34,483 bases of DNA from Anaerolineales bacterium (GTDB lineage Bacteria; Chloroflexota; Anaerolineae; Anaerolineales; Villigracilaceae): the NCBI GenBank assembly GCA_017882145.1, contig JADGQB010000010.1, positions 1-34,483 on the forward strand, written 5' to 3'. Positions 6,591-14,506 of this stretch are shown here, one piece after another (within the stretch, counting starts at the first letter, position 1; each line of letters opens with the position of its first letter). The position numbers and the translations under genes were made by a program. The notes under the pieces are model-generated. The model saw only the letters and a program-made list of their open reading frames with translations. It did no database searches and was not told the DNA's origin.

Positions 6591-8048
6591 ATGCCTGGAA
6601 TAACCCTGCTTGGTCTTGGTCCTGGCGATCCTGCCCAACTCACACGCGCAGCCTGGGATGTAATCAATTCCTCAGATGAAATCTGGCTGCGAACGAACCA
6701 GCATCCAACGGTCGCTGGTTTACCGGTCTCTGTAAAAGTCCTTTCGTTCGACGATTTGTACGAAAGCAGCGACTCTTTCGAGGATGTGTACTCCGCCATC
6801 GTCGAAAAAGTGCTGGAACTCGGGCAGCGTCCGCAGGGTGTGGTCTATGCTGTGCCCGGTGACCCTTTTATGGCGGAAGCCACCTGCCCTGTCATCGCCC
6901 AACGCGCCCGTGCAGCCGGGTTATCCCTGAAAATCGTCAGCGGGCTTTCATTCCTCGAACCTGTTTTTGCGGCTCTCGGTCTGGATCCATACCCGCATAT
7001 GACCCTGGTGGATGCGCTGGAATTGAGCCAGGCGCACACCCCGGTCTTCCCGCCGGATGTACCGGTGCTGGTTGCCCAGATATACTCCCGCATGGTGGCC
7101 GCCGAAGTCAAGGTGACCCTTAATACCATCTATCCGGACGAACATCCGGTGCAGCTTGTGCATGCCGCCGGGACACAGAATGAAGTGGTGGAGCAGTTGC
7201 CGCTTTACGAAATAGACCGTTCTGAACATATTGGCCTGCAAACGGTGCTTTACGTTCCCCCCTTGGCAGAAGGGACTTCCTTCGAAGCCTTTCAGGAGAT
7301 TATTGCTCATTTACGGGCTCCGGATGGTTGCCCATGGGATAAGGAACAAACGCATTTGTCGCTGCGTACGCACTTGATCGAAGAGGCCTACGAAGCCCTG
7401 GCAGCGCTGGATACCGAAGATCCGGAAAAGATGGCCGAAGAGTTCGGAGATTTGTTGCTGCAAATTGTTTTGAACGCCCAGATTGCCAGTGAAGAAGGCG
7501 AATTTGGCATGTCGGATATTCTCAAGGGCATTTATGACAAGATTATCCGGCGCCATCCCCACGTCTTTGGGGAAGTTCACGTGGAAGGGGTCGGTGGCGT
7601 GTTGAAGAATTGGGAGAAACTGAAGGCTGATGAACGTCTGAACAGTAGTGAGCCTGAAAAAGGCTTGTTGGGCGGCGTTCCACTAGCCCTGCCAGCCTTG
7701 ATCCAGGCTCAGGAATATCAGGATCGGGCTGCTCGCGTCGGTTTTGATTGGCCGGAGATCGAAGGGGTTTTGGAGAAGATTGCTGAGGAAATCCAGGAAG
7801 TCCGGGAGGCTGCTAATGAGGATGAATTGGCAGGCGAATTGGGAGACCTGTTCTTTGCACTGGTCAACCTGGCGCGCTGGAAAAAAATCGATGCTGAGTC
7901 CGCTCTGCGTGGAACCAATTCACGTTTCAGGCAGCGCTTCGCCCATGTGGAGGCGGGTGCCAAAAAACAGTCCCGAAACGTTTCGGAACTGACCCTGGAT
8001 GAGATGGAAGCTCTCTGGCAGGAAGCGAAAACGGTCAGCAGATCATAA
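6591..8048 (+). CDS. mazG: Tetrapyrrole-methylase-like / MazG nucleoside triphosphate pyrophosphohydrolase fusion (YabN type)
   Basis: This 485-aa protein has two parts. Residues 1-~215 are a SAM-dependent tetrapyrrole-methylase fold (ITLLGLGPGDPAQLT at 4-18, YAVPGDPFMAEATCP around 86-100). The remainder is a double MazG all-alpha NTP pyrophosphohydrolase: PDGCPWDKEQTH and IEEAYEALAALD...EEFGDLLLQIVL carry the Mg2+-binding EExxE and ExxD residues, and a second copy has EEIQEV...ELGDLFFALVN. MazG enzymes hydrolyse (d)NTPs and help clear aberrant nucleotides. Length and layout match Bacillus YabN (about 489 aa), where the methylase half has no proven substrate. Start ATG follows TTAGGAG at 6580-6586. 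A terminator follows at 8064. Confidence 0.92.
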   Translation: MPGITLLGLGPGDPAQLTRAAWDVINSSDEIWLRTNQHPTVAGLPVSVKVLSFDDLYESSDSFEDVYSAIVEKVLELGQRPQGVVYAVPGDPFMAEATCPVIAQRARAAGLSLKIVSGLSFLEPVFAALGLDPYPHMTLVDALELSQAHTPVFPPDVPVLVAQIYSRMVAAEVKVTLNTIYPDEHPVQLVHAAGTQNEVVEQLPLYEIDRSEHIGLQTVLYVPPLAEGTSFEAFQEIIAHLRAPDGCPWDKEQTHLSLRTHLIEEAYEALAALDTEDPEKMAEEFGDLLLQIVLNAQIASEEGEFGMSDILKGIYDKIIRRHPHVFGEVHVEGVGGVLKNWEKLKADERLNSSEPEKGLLGGVPLALPALIQAQEYQDRAARVGFDWPEIEGVLEKIAEEIQEVREAANEDELAGELGDLFFALVNLARWKKIDAESALRGTNSRFRQRFAHVEAGAKKQSRNVSELTLDEMEALWQEAKTVSRS

Positions 8049-8063
8049 TTATCTACGAAAATG

Positions 8064-8105
8064 AAAGACTCCAGTCCTAATTCCGACCGGAGCCTTTTTC
8101 TTTTA
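8064..8105 (+). terminator. Intrinsic terminator after mazG
   Basis: Arms 8064-8076 and 8085-8097 pair at 11 of 13 positions (two A-C mismatches) around an 8-base loop, followed by a T-rich run (CTTTTTCTTTTATTTG). The AAAG/CTTT base makes it potentially bidirectional, but the T-rich run serves the + strand. Confidence 0.8.
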
Positions 8106-8185
8106 TTTGTGTTCTTATGTGATCTTCGTGACCTAGTGGTAATGAATTTACCCCTGGCTTTAAAAGTATAAAGACTGGCTTCAAC

Positions 8186-8731
8186 TTATTCTGATTCGCT
8201 TCTCCCTGTAAATTGAGTGAAGGCCTTTACAATCTCCTTGCCATTCGGCAAAACATGCACCTGTGGCCTTCTGGAGGATTTCAAGTAGATAAATAGCGCG
8301 CCTCGCCGCGAAGACATCGATTTGATATCACCTAACGGTATTTCCCGCCCAGGGTTCCAGGCATACGGAAAGCCTTTTGTCCAGACGCGCCGGTTGGTCA
8401 GGATAAGCTCGCTGGTAAAAATCCTGGCGGTATCTTCAGCAAACCAGGCAATTACCAGTAATGGCATAATACCCTGGAAAATGATCCGGCTTAGCACGTC
8501 TGCCAGGCCCAAAGGCAGGAAGGTCACGAATAGTGCATTCGTAAGGCTGGTCAGTGCGGTAAATGAAAACAGGATAAAAATGGCAACTTCAAAGACACCC
8601 AGGCCGATCGTCCAGGCCAGATCATACCATTTCCGATAAGGGCTGCTGCGGTAGAGAATTGCTTCATCGGGGTCAGGTTGAAAAGGATTATCCATGTTAT
8701 CTATTAGAGACCGAAAAATTTTAACGCGCAT
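8186..8731 (-). CDS. Membrane protein with PH-like (bacterial PH / YdbT-type) domain
   Basis: A 181-aa protein with two to three hydrophobic helices (WTIGLGVFEVAIFILFSFTAL around 41-61, then ITFQGIMPLLVIAWF-like stretch around 88-100) followed by a beta-rich segment: FTSELILTNRRVWTKG, then REIPLGDIKSM and a strand-turn-strand run ending in GKEIVKAFTQF. The ILTNRRV and IPLGDI elements are typical of bacterial PH-like domains found next to membrane helices. Function is unknown. The longest start is at 8731; an internal Met at 8695 (MDNPFQPDP) may be the true start. Neither has a clear Shine-Dalgarno, and TATAAC lies just upstream of 8731, so a short-leader mRNA is possible. It is alone on this strand. 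Confidence 0.7.
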   Translation of the reverse strand: MRVKIFRSLIDNMDNPFQPDPDEAILYRSSPYRKWYDLAWTIGLGVFEVAIFILFSFTALTSLTNALFVTFLPLGLADVLSRIIFQGIMPLLVIAWFAEDTARIFTSELILTNRRVWTKGFPYAWNPGREIPLGDIKSMSSRRGALFIYLKSSRRPQVHVLPNGKEIVKAFTQFTGRSESE

Positions 8732-8807
8732 TTGTTATAATTCGTGATACTATAACCAACTTGTGGGTCAAAGGCAAGAGGATTTAGAAAATCACCCATT
8801 CGTACTC

Positions 8808-8836
8808 TTGTTTAGCCTCGATATGTATGCTAGAAT
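8808..8836 (+). promoter_or_regulatory. Promoter of nrdR (extended -10)
   Basis: TTGTTT (8808-8813) and TAGAAT (8831-8836) with 17 bases between, plus a TGC extension before the -10 (TGCTAGAAT). The same 9-base -10 block occurs at the yceD-sigma factor promoter (21371-21379). Confidence 0.65.
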
Positions 8837-8848
8837 ACGAGCGCTTGT

Positions 8849-8866
8849 TACCCATATATAGGGGTA
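8849..8866 (+). promoter_or_regulatory. Operator-like palindrome just downstream of the nrdR promoter
   Basis: TACCCATATATAGGGGTA is an 18-base inverted repeat with one mismatched pair (A-G). It starts about 12 bases after the -10, at or just past the expected transcription start. It recalls an NrdR box (AT-rich centre flanked by C-rich and G-rich arms) but the centre is TATATA rather than the ATATAT of the consensus, so the assignment to NrdR is inference. Confidence 0.45.
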
Positions 8867-8879
8867 TTCGCATAATCAT

Positions 8880-8895
8880 CCACCATATGTGGTGG
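8880..8895 (+). promoter_or_regulatory. Short hairpin in the nrdR leader
   Basis: CCACCA (8880-8885) and TGGTGG (8890-8895) pair around TATG. A second -10-like TATAAT lies at 8908-8913 and the nrdR ribosome site GGAG at 8916-8919. Role unknown; could be an RNA hairpin in the 5' leader or a second protein-binding site. Confidence 0.35.
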
Positions 8896-8927
8896 AAATA
8901 TTTGTTCTATAATACGGAGTATTACTG

Positions 8928-9380
8928 ATGCGTTGTCCATACTGTCAGAACGACGACTCTAAAGTGATCGACACCACCCACGATAGTCATGGAGGAATTC
9001 GCAGGCGCAGGGAGTGCTTGAGTTGTGGACAGCGATTCAGTAGCTATGAACGTCCAATCCTGTCGACGCCTTTGATCGTCAAGCAGGATGGCACGCGCGA
9101 GGAGTTCGACCGGGAGAAGCTTGAGCGGGGTATCCGGATTTCTTGCGCCAAACGACCGGTCTCCGCAACGGATATCGAACGCCTGGTGGGGCAGGTGGAA
9201 TCCGAGTTACAACGACTCGGAAAAGCCGAGATTTCTTCCCGCGTCGTTGGAGACCTGGTCATCAAAGGCTTGAAAGAAATGGATCAGATTGCCTATATCC
9301 GCTATGCCATTGTCTATCTCCGCCTGGACGATTTACATTCCCTGCGTAATGAAATTGATCATCTGTTATTAGAACCATAA
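8928..9380 (+). CDS. nrdR: Transcriptional repressor NrdR
   Basis: NrdR (150 aa) represses ribonucleotide reductase genes according to bound (d)ATP. The N-terminal zinc ribbon has C3, C6, C30 and C33 (MRCPYC ... ECLSCGQRFSSYER); the second pair is one residue closer than in the common form. Residues ~46-136 form the ATP-cone domain (PLIVKQDGTREEFDREKLERGI). The gene stands immediately ahead of nrdJ, its expected target. ATG at 8928 follows GGAG. Its own leader carries an operator-like palindrome, which would fit autoregulation. Confidence 0.97.
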   Translation: MRCPYCQNDDSKVIDTTHDSHGGIRRRRECLSCGQRFSSYERPILSTPLIVKQDGTREEFDREKLERGIRISCAKRPVSATDIERLVGQVESELQRLGKAEISSRVVGDLVIKGLKEMDQIAYIRYAIVYLRLDDLHSLRNEIDHLLLEP

Positions 9381-9388
9381 CACTTTCC

Positions 9389-9431
9389 TGACGCCGCAAT
9401 TCCCAGTCCCCGGGGCAGAGAATCGGCGTCA
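9389..9431 (+). terminator. Hairpin between nrdR and nrdJ
   Basis: TGACGCCG (9389-9396) pairs perfectly with CGGCGTCA (9424-9431); the 27-base loop contains CCCCGGGG. Only a weak T content follows, so it may be a weak terminator or processing site. It is not a cobalamin riboswitch: no B12-box-like sequence was found here. Confidence 0.4.
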
Positions 9432-9515
9432 TTAGAGTCTTAAGCTGTTCTATTGGAACGGTTGTTTAATGAATTGTAGGTGTTTAATTTTAGAATAACA
9501 GGAGAAAAAATTAAA

Positions 9516-12191
9516 GTGGCAACTTTACCGGCAGAGTCAAAAAAAGATTTACTTCCCACCCCGTCCTTACCGGCGGACTTGCCAGCTGCGGAGTTGACCG
9601 AGAATGCCCAGCAGGTGTTGATCCGTCGCTATGTTCGCCGGGGTGAGAATGGTCAACCTGTTGAAAGTGTGGAGGAAATGTTCTGGCGGGTGGCTTACCA
9701 TGTCGCCCGGGCCGAAGAGACTTATATTGGCGATGTATCTGAACGTACGCGTGAGTTTTATCACCTGTTGGCCTCCAAAAAATTCTTCCCAAATTCCCCA
9801 ACATTTACCGGTGCAGGCACACCGCTTGGACAGTTGGCGGCGTGCTTTGTCCTGCCAATTACGGATGATATGGGTCGCGACCCGGCAGGTATTTTCCAAT
9901 CCCTGCGGGACGCCGCTCTTATCCAGCAGACCGGTGGCGGGAATGGTTTTTCATTCTCACGCCTTCGTCCAAAAGGAGCCCTCGTCAAATCTTCCGCAGG
10001 GCATGCCACCGGACCGGTAGGTTTCCTGCGCGTATACGACCATGCCTTTGGCGAGATCGCCCAGGGTGGAACCCGCCGTGGAGCCAATATGGGCGTCCTG
10101 CGTGTGGATCATCCGGATATCGAGGAATTCATCACTTGTAAGATTGACGAAAACCAGATCACCAACTTCAACATCTCGGTGGGTATCACCGACGCTTTCA
10201 TGCAGGCCGTCAGGGATGATGCCGATTGGGAGTTGCGTTTCCCGGATGTTAATGCTCCCGGATATCGTGGTTTTAGTGGCACGCCGGAGCAAGCCGCAGC
10301 TAAAGGTATACCCCTTCGAACATATAAAACGGTCCGAGCCCGTGAACTATTCCAAAAGATTGTCGACCAGGCGCACCATAACGGTGAGCCGGGGATGTTG
10401 TTTTTAGATGCCGCCAACCGCTCCAATCCCGTGCCACACTTATATCCTTTGGAAGCCACCAACCCTTGTGGGGAACAGTGGCTAGGACCGTATGAGAATT
10501 GCTGCCTGGGTTCGGTTAACCTGGCTGAATTTTGCGGCTCGGATGGCGAGGTGGATTGGGATGGCCTGTCCCATGCCGTGGAACTTTCGACTCGCTTCCT
10601 GGATGATGTGGTGGATGCCAATGCATATGTTCCGGCAGTCCCGCAATTGAAAGAGGCTGCGCATCGAGCCCGCCGCATAGGGTTGGGCATCATGGGCCTG
10701 GCAGATTTAATGTATCACGTGGGTGTGCGCTATGGTTCTCAAGAGGGACAGGAGTTCGGTGCACATGTGATGGAATTTGTCCGATTCCACGCCATGCGGA
10801 CGAGTGTCGCTCTGGCACGAGAGCGCGGTGCTTTCCCGGCCATAAAAGGGAGTATTTACGATTTTGAAGATTTACATTGGACACCCCCACAACCACTTTT
10901 TCCTTATCAGTGTGATTGGGGCCGCCCGGCACTGGATTGGAATGAAATTCTGGAAGGGATCAAAAAATTTGGCATCCGCAACGCTGCCCAGACCACCGTC
11001 GCCCCAACCGGTACCATTGCCACGGTGGCAGGTTGCGAAGGTTATGGTTGTGAGCCGGTTTTTGCACTGGCCTATGTTCGTCACGTTAACGACCAGGGCA
11101 AAGATCTGCAACTGACCTATGCCAGTCCGCGTTTTGGGCTGGCCCTCGAAAAAGCTGGCATCGTTGGAGATGTACGCCAGCAGATCATCGAGAAAGTGAT
11201 GGAACACGGCACCTGCCAGGATATCCGCGAGGTGCCCGAAACCGTTCGTAATGTATTCGTGGTAGCCGGCGATATCAGCGCCAAGGAACACGTCCGGATG
11301 CAGGCCTCCCTGCAGGCCTTCGTGGATAATTCACTATCAAAGACAGTCAACTTCCCCGTTGGTGCAACCGTGGAAGATGTTGCGGAAGTTTACCAACTGG
11401 CCTGGGAACTGGGCTGCAAGGGCATCACCGTTTATGTGACTGGTTCACGTGAGAAGGTAGTCCTCGAAACCAAGGAAACCGCTGATAAAAAACAACCTAA
11501 AAGCACCAGCAGCTTGACGATGCCTAACTGGCGATCTTCCACCGCGGAAGTTGCAACTTCCAGCGTTGAAGAAGCCGAAATTGCCACCCAATTGGCAGGC
11601 TGGCATGAGACCAAGAAAGCCCGTCCGCATGCCCTGGTTGGCAGCACTTTTAGCGTGGAAACGCCGCTCGGCAAGGCTTTCATCACGGTTAACCAGAATG
11701 GGGGTGGGCATCCATTTGAAGTCTTCATTAATACGGCCAAGGCTGGTTCAGAGACCGCCGCCGTTTCGGAAGCAATTGGCCGGCTGGTTTCCTATGTGCT
11801 GCGCCTGGCCTCGCCCATCCCGCCGCGCGAGCGCCTGGCTGAAGTAGTCCGCCAGCTCTCGGGCATTGGCGGCGGACGCTCGCTGGGCTTTGGGCCGAAC
11901 CGGGTCCGTTCCCTGGCAGATGGGGTCGGGCAGGTACTGGATGAATACTTGACCGGCGGACTGACGCACGTTGTCGAAAAAGGCGATGAGAAACCTGAGA
12001 ATCACAGTCATCCTGGTGAATCCGTTCAGGACCTGTTGACAGGGGTCGGAACTCCAGACCTGCAGCCGCCAGCCTCAGCCCGGCAGATGGCTCTCAAAAC
12101 CAGCGAGCTTTGCCCGGAATGCGGCGAGGCTTCCATGGTAAATGAAGAAGGTTGCCGGAAATGTTACAACTGCGGCTATAGCGAGTGTTAG
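9516..12191 (+). CDS. nrdJ: Adenosylcobalamin-dependent (class II) ribonucleoside-diphosphate reductase
   Basis: Class II reductase (891 aa from the chosen start) makes dNDPs without oxygen or a separate radical subunit, using coenzyme B12. The redox cysteine C110 (QLAACFVLP), the finger-loop N316-P-C318-G-E320 with thiyl Cys318, and the second redox cysteine C329 ([11 protein letters not shown]) are visible; [13 protein letters not shown] and [20 protein letters not shown] are also typical. Residues ~700-800 are a TSCPD domain ([12 protein letters not shown]...GGGRSLGFG), and the C-terminus is a cysteine cluster (CPECGE...[12 protein letters not shown]) that can re-reduce the active site. 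I chose GTG 9516 because GGAG sits at 9501-9504; an in-frame GTG at 9480 has no ribosome site. Probably under NrdR control. Confidence 0.95.
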   Translation: MATLPAESKKDLLPTPSLPADLPAAELTENAQQVLIRRYVRRGENGQPVESVEEMFWRVAYHVARAEETYIGDVSERTREFYHLLASKKFFPNSPTFTGAGTPLGQLAACFVLPITDDMGRDPAGIFQSLRDAALIQQTGGGNGFSFSRLRPKGALVKSSAGHATGPVGFLRVYDHAFGEIAQGGTRRGANMGVLRVDHPDIEEFITCKIDENQITNFNISVGITDAFMQAVRDDADWELRFPDVNAPGYRGFSGTPEQAAAKGIPLRTYKTVRARELFQKIVDQAHHNGEPGMLFLDAANRSNPVPHLYPLEATNPCGEQWLGPYENCCLGSVNLAEFCGSDGEVDWDGLSHAVELSTRFLDDVVDANAYVPAVPQLKEAAHRARRIGLGIMGLADLMYHVGVRYGSQEGQEFGAHVMEFVRFHAMRTSVALARERGAFPAIKGSIYDFEDLHWTPPQPLFPYQCDWGRPALDWNEILEGIKKFGIRNAAQTTVAPTGTIATVAGCEGYGCEPVFALAYVRHVNDQGKDLQLTYASPRFGLALEKAGIVGDVRQQIIEKVMEHGTCQDIREVPETVRNVFVVAGDISAKEHVRMQASLQAFVDNSLSKTVNFPVGATVEDVAEVYQLAWELGCKGITVYVTGSREKVVLETKETADKKQPKSTSSLTMPNWRSSTAEVATSSVEEAEIATQLAGWHETKKARPHALVGSTFSVETPLGKAFITVNQNGGGHPFEVFINTAKAGSETAAVSEAIGRLVSYVLRLASPIPPRERLAEVVRQLSGIGGGRSLGFGPNRVRSLADGVGQVLDEYLTGGLTHVVEKGDEKPENHSHPGESVQDLLTGVGTPDLQPPASARQMALKTSELCPECGEASMVNEEGCRKCYNCGYSEC

Positions 12192-12230
12192 CCGTTTCAC
12201 ACTCCGTGAGGATTACTGAAGATATCACCC

Positions 12231-12258
12231 AGGCGCCCATTTGGGCGCTTGTGGTTTT
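12231..12258 (+). terminator. Terminator after nrdJ
   Basis: AGGCGCCC (12231-12238) and GGGCGCTT (12243-12250) make an 8-bp stem with one G-T pair around ATTT, followed by GTGGTTTTAATT. Consistent with an intrinsic terminator about 40 bases after the nrdJ stop. Confidence 0.65.
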
Positions 12259-12393
12259 AATTCCAGGTAGAGTGAATTCAACCGGCCACCTGGCTTTATG
12301 GCTAGTAAAGACTATACCTTTGACCAGGGTTTTGACTCTCCTACAGATGGAAGAAGTCCGATAAAATATAGCCTATAGTAGTGTAATACGAAT

Positions 12394-12431
12394 AATTCCC
12401 CTGACGAAACCGGGGAATTGTTATCGTCAGG
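12394..12431 (+). promoter_or_regulatory. Mutually exclusive hairpins (or pseudoknot) in the ABC-permease leader
   Basis: Hairpin A: AATTCCCC (12394-12401) with GGGGAATT (12412-12419), perfect 8 bp. Hairpin B: CCTGACGA (12400-12407), mostly the loop of A, with TCGTCAGG (12424-12431), perfect 8 bp. Together they could form an H-type pseudoknot, although there is no spacer between the 5' strands, so alternation is more likely. It lies about 75 bases ahead of the permease start in an otherwise featureless 314-base gap (12192-12505) that also holds the nrdJ terminator. Confidence 0.4.
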
Positions 12432-12505
12432 TTATTTGCAGGTTTTGGGTCGGGAGTTCAAGGGACAGAATTTATTGCATAGTAGCGTACATTAGGAGAC
12501 AGGTC

Positions 12506-13441
12506 ATGTTCAATGTGAAACGCGCACCTGCGCCTCGCAGCAGGTCGCCAAAACCGGATAAGCATCTCTCTCTTAGAAAATACGAGGCCACCGTCGGGTT
12601 CCTATTCCTTTTGCCCTGGCTGCTGGGATTTTTGTTCTTTAAACTCGTTCCCATCCTGGCCGCTCTGGGTTTTTCATTTACGAATTTCAAGATGCTGGAA
12701 CCGGAAGCTACACGCTTCATCGGCCTGACCAATTACCTGACTTTTTTCAAGGATTCTTCCGCCGGTGCCAGCCTGTTTGGGTCGATCAGTTATTTCCTGC
12801 TGTCGGTCCCCCTTGAGATGGTGATTGCACTTTTCCTGGCAGCGGTCTTTACCAGTGAGCGGCTGCGTGGCAAGCGTATCATGCGCACGCTCTTCTTCAT
12901 GCCCAGTATCATCCCGGCTATCGCGATCTTCATTATTATTTCCGGGTTGATCGATGTCAACAACGGTTGGATCACGCGCCTCTTCCACTTATCCCAATCT
13001 ACTCCCTTATATAGTCTATTCCCGATCATCCTTTCCCTTTGGACGATCGGACCCGGCTTTCTGATCATGTTGGGAGCTATGCAGGCCGTCCCGAAGGAGC
13101 TTTACGAAGCGGCCCGGGTCGATGGGGCTGGTCCAATCAACCGCTTCGTTTCCATCACCGTTCCGATGAGTTCGCCGGCGATCTTTTTCTCCCTGGTGAT
13201 TAACATGATCAGCGCTTTTGGCGGAGTGGCACTGCTCGACCGGGGTTTATCCTATAGCCAGAGCCTCTCCCCGATGGAATCCTACATCACTTATCAAATG
13301 TTCTCATTCTCGAACCTGGGCTATGCCAGCGCCCTGGCCTGGATCATGTTCATCCTGGTCATGGTCGTTACGATCATCCTTTTCCGTTCAGCCCGTTACT
13401 GGGTCCACTTCCCGGAGGAGAGCAGCGATGATGAAATCTAA
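12506..13441 (+). CDS. Carbohydrate ABC transporter permease, MalF/UgpA-like
   Basis: A 311-aa inner-membrane permease of the CUT1 type. Six helices can be placed: about 30-58, 91-115, 128-150, 169-192, 222-245 and 279-300. The EAA loop that docks on the ATPase is at 201-220 (EAARVDGAGPINRFVSITVP). Substrate cannot be told from the sequence, though the family handles sugars and glycerol phosphates. ATG 12506 follows AGGAG at 12493-12497. Its last 14 bases overlap the next permease gene, so the two are coupled and likely form a heterodimer. No solute-binding protein or ATPase gene adjoins, so those parts must come from elsewhere. Confidence 0.92.
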   Translation: MFNVKRAPAPRSRSPKPDKHLSLRKYEATVGFLFLLPWLLGFLFFKLVPILAALGFSFTNFKMLEPEATRFIGLTNYLTFFKDSSAGASLFGSISYFLLSVPLEMVIALFLAAVFTSERLRGKRIMRTLFFMPSIIPAIAIFIIISGLIDVNNGWITRLFHLSQSTPLYSLFPIILSLWTIGPGFLIMLGAMQAVPKELYEAARVDGAGPINRFVSITVPMSSPAIFFSLVINMISAFGGVALLDRGLSYSQSLSPMESYITYQMFSFSNLGYASALAWIMFILVMVVTIILFRSARYWVHFPEESSDDEI

Positions 13442-14504
13442 GTCTTCTCTCCGCCGGCAGTCCTCGACCCTGACATTGCGTGCATGGGAATTTACCGGAA
13501 CAGCCTTGTTGACACTGTTCATCTGGATTTTCCTGCTGGTTTTCCTTTCCCCGCTGTCATACATGGTGGTGACTTCCCTCAGGTCCTCCGACGAGTTCCG
13601 CGACCGGTCTGCACCGATCTATCCGGCTGAACGCCTGACCTATGTGTATCAGGGCACCACCTACCAGCTCTACAAGGTGCCCACTCCGGATGGTGTCATC
13701 CACGATTGGGCTCTGGTCAAGCCCAGCCGCCTTTCCAGCCAGTTCATTGACCCGGCTCACCCGGAACAAGGCCTCATCGACTGGAATGGTTCCTGGCGCA
13801 GCCTGGATGGGGTTTTCCACTTCCGGATTTACTGGGACAATTACATTAACATCTGGAAAGCGGTTGATTACCCGCATTTGTTCAGGAACTCGCTCATTAT
13901 TGTGGTTTTGAGTGAGATTGGCATCTTGCTGTCATCCATCGCGGTCGCTTATGGATTTTCGCGCTTCAGGATCCCGGGTGGGAAGTTCCTGTTTTTCCTC
14001 CTGATCGCCACCATCGTCATTCCTGATAGTATCACCCTGGTCCCAAGCTACGTCATCTTCACCCGCATCCTGCCCTGGAACGGGACCTATTACCCGCTCA
14101 TCGTTCCGGCCTTCTTCGGAAGTGCCATCTACATCTTCCTGCTCAGGCAGAATTTCAGGAGCATTCCACGCGACCTGGATGAAGCTGCCATGCTGGATGG
14201 GGCCGGCCCTTTGCGGACCCTGATCTCGATCATCATTCCCCAGGCCGTCCCCGCCATCGTGACCGTGGCATTGCTGCACTTCTTCAACACCTGGAATGAG
14301 CTGCGCATGGCCAGTCTCTACCTGGCCATACGGCCAGACCTGCAGACGATGGCATTCAGCGCTCAAGCCTTCCCAACCTATGGATTCACGCCAGAAGTTT
14401 TGCAGACCGGCGCAGTCATGCTCATCGCTATTCCCCTTGTAATTCTGTTCCTGTCGCAGCGCTTCTTCATGCAAGATATGGTAGTTACGGGAATCGAGAA
14501 GTAA
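13428..14504 (+). CDS. Carbohydrate ABC transporter permease, MalG/UgpE-like, with enlarged external loop
   Basis: Partner permease of the CUT1 type, 358 aa. TM1 is about 27-49 and the following external loop runs ~50-153, roughly 60 residues longer than usual for MalG-type proteins. The insert (about 65-130) is rich in Tyr, Trp and Pro (TYVYQGTTYQLYKV, DWNGSWRSLDGVFHF) and would face the outside. The EAA loop is at 251-270 (DEAAMLDGAGPLRTLISIII). Start ATG 13428 has GGAGGAG at 13414-13420; a second ATG follows directly at 13431. The frame is open further upstream but that part overlaps the previous gene in a different frame. The next gene starts 2 bases after its stop. Confidence 0.92.
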   Translation: MMKSKSSLRRQSSTLTLRAWEFTGTALLTLFIWIFLLVFLSPLSYMVVTSLRSSDEFRDRSAPIYPAERLTYVYQGTTYQLYKVPTPDGVIHDWALVKPSRLSSQFIDPAHPEQGLIDWNGSWRSLDGVFHFRIYWDNYINIWKAVDYPHLFRNSLIIVVLSEIGILLSSIAVAYGFSRFRIPGGKFLFFLLIATIVIPDSITLVPSYVIFTRILPWNGTYYPLIVPAFFGSAIYIFLLRQNFRSIPRDLDEAAMLDGAGPLRTLISIIIPQAVPAIVTVALLHFFNTWNELRMASLYLAIRPDLQTMAFSAQAFPTYGFTPEVLQTGAVMLIAIPLVILFLSQRFFMQDMVVTGIEK

Positions 14505-14506
14505 TT

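Noticed and set aside
9381-9515. Cobalamin riboswitch ahead of nrdJ
   Set aside because: Looked for because nrdJ needs B12; only a simple hairpin is present and no B12-box-like sequence.
9480-9515. Upstream GTG start for nrdJ
   Set aside because: No ribosome site before 9480, while GGAG is correctly placed for GTG at 9516.
12319-12379. Promoter for the ABC permease operon (TTGACC, TTGACT, TATAGT)
   Set aside because: No pair of hexamers has acceptable spacing, so no promoter is called.
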